Below are positions 60,939-64,000 of a stretch of DNA of 64,000 nt, piece after piece. Under the pieces are notes generated by a model that saw only the letters and a list, made by a program, of their open reading frames with translations, did no database searches and was not told where the DNA came from. This DNA comes from Pseudomonas kuykendallii. GTDB lineage: Bacteria; Pseudomonadota; Gammaproteobacteria; Pseudomonadales; Pseudomonadaceae. Where the stretch lies: contig NZ_FNNU01000002.1 in assembly GCF_900106975.1 (NCBI RefSeq), positions 744,001 through 808,000 of the forward strand. The letters are read 5' to 3'. Position numbers and translations under genes: made by a program. Position 1 is the first letter of the stretch; each line of letters starts with the position of its first letter.

Positions 60939-63374
60939 ATGATTCACCGCTCGTTGTCCACGTTGTTCGCCCTGTTGCTGAGCGCGCCGGCGCTCGCCGC
61001 GTCCGAACCCGCCGCCGCGCCGGCGGCGGTTCCTGAGCCGGCGCCGCAGGTGCTGTTCAACTTCGTCCGCCCCACCGACGTGGTGAAGGTGCAGACCAAC
61101 GATGCGTTCTTTCCCGAACTGACCGCGGAGAGCACCCCGGAGGGGGAAATCCTCCGCCGCCTGGTATTCAACCCGGCGCAGAAGCCCAGCCTCGTCCTCA
61201 CCCCGCAACAAGGCACCTGGGACTGGTCGCAGATGCGTGCCATGAGCCTGCGCCTGCAAAGCGCGATGGACTGGGCGCTGACCGTCGACGTGCGCATCGA
61301 GAGTGCCGACGGCAAGGCGCTGACCACCCGCATCGCCCTGCCGGCCGGCCCGGCGCAGACCCTGTTGGTGCCGCTGCAGGCCACCTCCCCGCGGGCGCTG
61401 GGCATGCGCGCCGGCCTGCCGATGCCGTGGGCGCGGGGCGACCGCAAGCTGCTCCTGGCGGATACCGTCGAGGGCGAGCTGAACCCCGCCCAGGTCAGTT
61501 CGGTGACGGTTTCCCTGAGCAATCCGGACGTGGCGCAGAACATCCTGCTTGGCCGCTTCGGTGTGCGTGGCGACCAGGATTTCCACGACGCCTACAAGGG
61601 CATCGTCGATGGTTTCGGCCAGTACACACGCGGCAACTGGCCGGAGAAGGTCAGGAGCGACGAGCAACTGCGCGCCGCCGCGGCGAAGGACGCCGAACAG
61701 GTCAGGAAGTGGCAGCAGCAGTTGCCGCAGCAGGATCGCTATGGCGGCTGGCTGCGCGGCCCTTCGTTCCCGGCCAAGGGCTTCTTCAATACGGTCAAGC
61801 AGGACGGTCGCTGGTACCTGGTGACCCCGGACGGCCATCCGTACTTCTCCCTCGGCGTCAACGCGGTGACCCTGCAACAAAGCCAGACCTACATCGAGGG
61901 TCGCGAAAGCATGTTCAGCGACCTGCCGCCCGCCGACGGCCCGCTGGGGCGGTTCTATGGCAAGGGCGACAACCGCAGCGACACCGGCGCCAACAAGGGC
62001 CGCGCCTACGCCAGCGGACGCTGGTTCGACTTCTACAACGCCAACCTCGAGCGTCAGTACGGCGACCTGCCGTGCGCCGGCTCCAGCGAGTGCGTGGGCT
62101 GCACGCCCGCCGCGCTCACCGCGGACTCCGCCGCTCCCGCACCGAAACCGGAAGTCGTGGCTCCGGGCAGCGAGACGCAACTGAGCGCGCCGGCCCCGGC
62201 CGCCGCCACGCCGAACGACGCGCCGAAAAGCGACGCCGAACCGCCGACCGCGGAAGAATGCGACCGTCTCAAGCGCGCTGCCGCCGTCGAGCGCTGGGCG
62301 TCGCGTAGCATCGACCGGCTGAAGGCCTGGGGCTTCAACACCCTCGGCAACTGGAGCGATGGGGAGCTGGGGGACGCCAGGCGCATGCCGTTCACCGTGC
62401 CGCTGTCGATTTCCGGCGACTACGCCACCATCAGCACCGGCCACGACTGGTGGGGCGGAATTCCCGATCCCTTCGATCCGCGCTTTGCCATGGCCGCCGA
62501 GCGCGCCATCGCCATCGCCGCCCGCGGCCACCGCGACGACCCCTGGCTGATCGGCTTCTTCGCCGACAACGAGCTGTCCTGGGCCGCGCCGGGCAACGAG
62601 CCGCATGATCGCTATGCCATCGCCTACGGCACCCTACGCCTGACCACGGACGTGCCGGCCAAGCGTGCCTTCCTCAAGCAACTGCGCGACAAGTACCGCA
62701 ACGAGCAGGGCCTGTCGAAGGCCTGGGGCATCGGCCTGGAACACTGGGAGCTGATGGAAGACCCCGGCTTCGAGGCGCCGCTGCCGAGCCCGGAACACCC
62801 GGCCATCGAGGAAGACCTGCAGTACTTCCAGCGGGTGTTCGCCGAGACCTACTTCAAGACCATCTCCGACTCGCTGGAATGGCACGCGCCGAACCACCTG
62901 CTGCTGGGCGGCCGCTTCGCCATCAGCACGCCGGAGGCGGTCGCCGCCTGTGCCAAGTACTGCGATGTCCTGAGCTTCAACTTCTATACCCGGGAGCCGC
63001 AGCAGGGTTACGACTTCGAGGCGCTGCGCAAGCTGGACAAACCGGTGATGGTCACCGAATTCCACTTCGGTTCGCGTGACCGCGGGCCGTTCTGGGGTGG
63101 CGTCGCCGAGGTCTACAAGGAAGAAGAGCGCGGGCCGGCCTATGCCAACTTCATCGCGCGCGCCATTGCCGAGCCGACGATCGTCGGCGCCCACTGGTTC
63201 CAGTATCTCGACCAGCCGGTGACCGGTCGCCTGCTCGATGGCGAGAACGGCCACCTGGGGCTGGTGGGTATCACCGACCTGCCTTATCAGGGCTTCATCG
63301 AGGCGGTGCGCAAGGCCAACCTGGCGGTTCCGGAGAAGTGGCTGCCGGCCACGGAAAAGGCGAAAACGCTCTGA
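60939..63374 (+). CDS. Exported GH50-like glycoside hydrolase with Cys/Pro-rich insertion
   Basis: An 811-residue protein with signal peptide (cleavage near ALAA-SEPA). An N-terminal beta domain (about 40-210) is followed by a (beta/alpha)8 barrel. Candidate catalytic acids are Glu545 (FFADNELSW, acid/base) and Glu707 (VMVTEFHFGS, nucleophile), as in beta-agarase-type GH-A enzymes of family GH50. Between about 376 and 441 lies an insertion rich in Ala and Pro with Cys379, 385, 388 and 441. Substrate is unknown; a Pseudomonas is unlikely to degrade agar, so an exopolysaccharide is possible. Position corresponds to PA1046. Confidence 0.75.
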   Translation: MIHRSLSTLFALLLSAPALAASEPAAAPAAVPEPAPQVLFNFVRPTDVVKVQTNDAFFPELTAESTPEGEILRRLVFNPAQKPSLVLTPQQGTWDWSQMRAMSLRLQSAMDWALTVDVRIESADGKALTTRIALPAGPAQTLLVPLQATSPRALGMRAGLPMPWARGDRKLLLADTVEGELNPAQVSSVTVSLSNPDVAQNILLGRFGVRGDQDFHDAYKGIVDGFGQYTRGNWPEKVRSDEQLRAAAAKDAEQVRKWQQQLPQQDRYGGWLRGPSFPAKGFFNTVKQDGRWYLVTPDGHPYFSLGVNAVTLQQSQTYIEGRESMFSDLPPADGPLGRFYGKGDNRSDTGANKGRAYASGRWFDFYNANLERQYGDLPCAGSSECVGCTPAALTADSAAPAPKPEVVAPGSETQLSAPAPAAATPNDAPKSDAEPPTAEECDRLKRAAAVERWASRSIDRLKAWGFNTLGNWSDGELGDARRMPFTVPLSISGDYATISTGHDWWGGIPDPFDPRFAMAAERAIAIAARGHRDDPWLIGFFADNELSWAAPGNEPHDRYAIAYGTLRLTTDVPAKRAFLKQLRDKYRNEQGLSKAWGIGLEHWELMEDPGFEAPLPSPEHPAIEEDLQYFQRVFAETYFKTISDSLEWHAPNHLLLGGRFAISTPEAVAACAKYCDVLSFNFYTREPQQGYDFEALRKLDKPVMVTEFHFGSRDRGPFWGGVAEVYKEEERGPAYANFIARAIAEPTIVGAHWFQYLDQPVTGRLLDGENGHLGLVGITDLPYQGFIEAVRKANLAVPEKWLPATEKAKTL

Positions 63375-63505
63375 CCGGCGATGCGCAGCCGCCGTTGCGC
63401 GGTGGCTGCGCGTGAATGTCGGGCCGAAACCCGTCTTTCTTCCGGTTCCCAAGCGCGTCCGGTGCTGGAACAATGCGCGCTGACTCGTTATCCGCAGGTG
63501 CCGGC

Positions 63506-64000
63506 GTGCAGATTCAGGGCTACTACGACCTCAAGTTCGAAGCGGTGAAGGACGCTTTCGCCGAACTGTTCGACAACCCCCAGGAGCGCGGCGCCGCGCT
63601 GTGCATCCAGATCGGCGGCGAGACGCTGGTGGACATCTGGGCCGGGACCGCCGACAAGGATGGCGCCGAGGCCTGGCACAGCGACACCATCCTCAACCTG
63701 TTCTCCTGCACCAAGACGCTGACCGCGGTCGCCGCGCTGCAACTGGTGGGCGAGGGCAAGCTCGAGCTGGACCTTCCCGTGGCGCACTACTGGCCGGAGT
63801 TCGCCGCCGCCGGCAAGCAGCACGTCACCCTGCGCCACCTGCTCAGCCACAGCGCCGGCCTGCCGGCCCTGCACGCGCAGCTGCCTGGCGAGGCGCTCTA
63901 CGACTGGACGGCGATGACCGATGCCCTGGCCGCCGAGCAGCCCTGGTGGACACCGGGCGAAGCACACGGTTACGCGCCGATCACCTACGGTTGGCTGGTC
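63506..64000 (+). CDS. Serine hydrolase of the beta-lactamase / EstB family (5' part)
   Basis: The first 165 residues of a gene that continues beyond the window. It reads VQIQGYYDLKFEAVKDAFAE at the start and has the SxxK motif SCTKT near residue 70 (nucleophile Ser), then LRHLLSHSAGLP. This is the class C beta-lactamase-like esterase fold (EstB, PA1047 position). The start is taken as GTG (AGGTG ribosome binding site); an in-frame ATG at 63473 would add 11 residues (MRADSLSAGAG). It follows the GH50-like gene by about 130 nt. Most members of this family are carboxylesterases and do not hydrolyse antibiotics. Confidence 0.85.
   Translation, partial: MQIQGYYDLKFEAVKDAFAELFDNPQERGAALCIQIGGETLVDIWAGTADKDGAEAWHSDTILNLFSCTKTLTAVAALQLVGEGKLELDLPVAHYWPEFAAAGKQHVTLRHLLSHSAGLPALHAQLPGEALYDWTAMTDALAAEQPWWTPGEAHGYAPITYGWLV

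Noticed and set aside
60801-62606. 601-residue minus-strand ORF opposite the GH50-like gene
   Set aside because: Antisense; the plus-strand protein has a signal peptide and catalytic motifs.

Overview
The window is a 64 kb stretch of a GC-rich gammaproteobacterial chromosome, almost certainly a Pseudomonas close to the P. aeruginosa / P. nitroreducens / P. citronellolis group. The evidence is near-identical protein sequence and gene order for lpxD-fabZ-lpxA-lpxB-rnhB, dnaE-accA-tilS-pyrG-kdsA-eno-ftsB-ispD, ispF-truD-surE-pcm-nlpD-rpoS-rsmZ-fdxA-mutS and recA-recX, all recalled from the P. aeruginosa PAO1 map rather than searched. The species cannot be fixed from sequence alone. No insertion sequence, prophage, tRNA, rRNA or CRISPR array was seen.

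Layout. 1-14.5 kb is a dense plus-strand housekeeping run: lipid A and fatty acid synthesis (lpxD end, fabZ, lpxA, lpxB, accA), RNase HII, replicative polymerase (dnaE), tRNA-Ile lysidine synthetase (tilS), CTP synthase, KDO8P synthase, enolase, FtsB and IspD. A formaldehyde detoxification unit (divergent LysR regulator, adhC, fghA) sits between ispD and ispF at 14.6-17.7 kb. 18-23.5 kb carries ispF-truD-surE-pcm, an untracked 53-residue ORF, nlpD and rpoS, with a PsrA-type operator for rpoS inside nlpD. It ends with a clear RsmZ-type regulatory RNA driven by a distant GacA box. fdxA, mutS and an exported phosphatase face left. 27.7-32.7 kb has a soluble GAF-PAS-PAS hybrid sensor kinase, a small protein, pncC, and recA-recX behind a LexA box.

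33-41.9 kb is more mixed: a LOG-family protein, a secreted small protein, a FadL porin, TapT (DTW domain), a DMT exporter, an ErdR-like response regulator, DgkA, and the divergent finR/fpr redox pair. 41.9-51.6 kb contains TrmO, small proteins, a conserved protein of unknown function that may have an OGG-like fold, a sirtuin, and the four-gene ligase-associated DNA repair module (pdeM, Lhr-core helicase, ATP-dependent ligase, MBL-fold exonuclease). Between helicase and ligase lies a 129-bp tandem duplication that contains paired REP-like elements and a copy of the ligase 3' end. 51.7-64 kb matches the PAO1 PA1032-PA1047 neighbourhood: QuiP-type acylase, SEC-C proteins, an LEA14-like protein, an OmpA lipoprotein, DinG, a GH50-like exported hydrolase and the start of a serine beta-lactamase-family esterase.

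No clearly novel multi-gene system was recognised. The best leads are the unknown protein beside the sirtuin and repair module, the 53-residue ORF coupled to nlpD, the duplicated REP/ligase-end repeat, and the Cys/Pro-rich insertion in the GH50-like enzyme.
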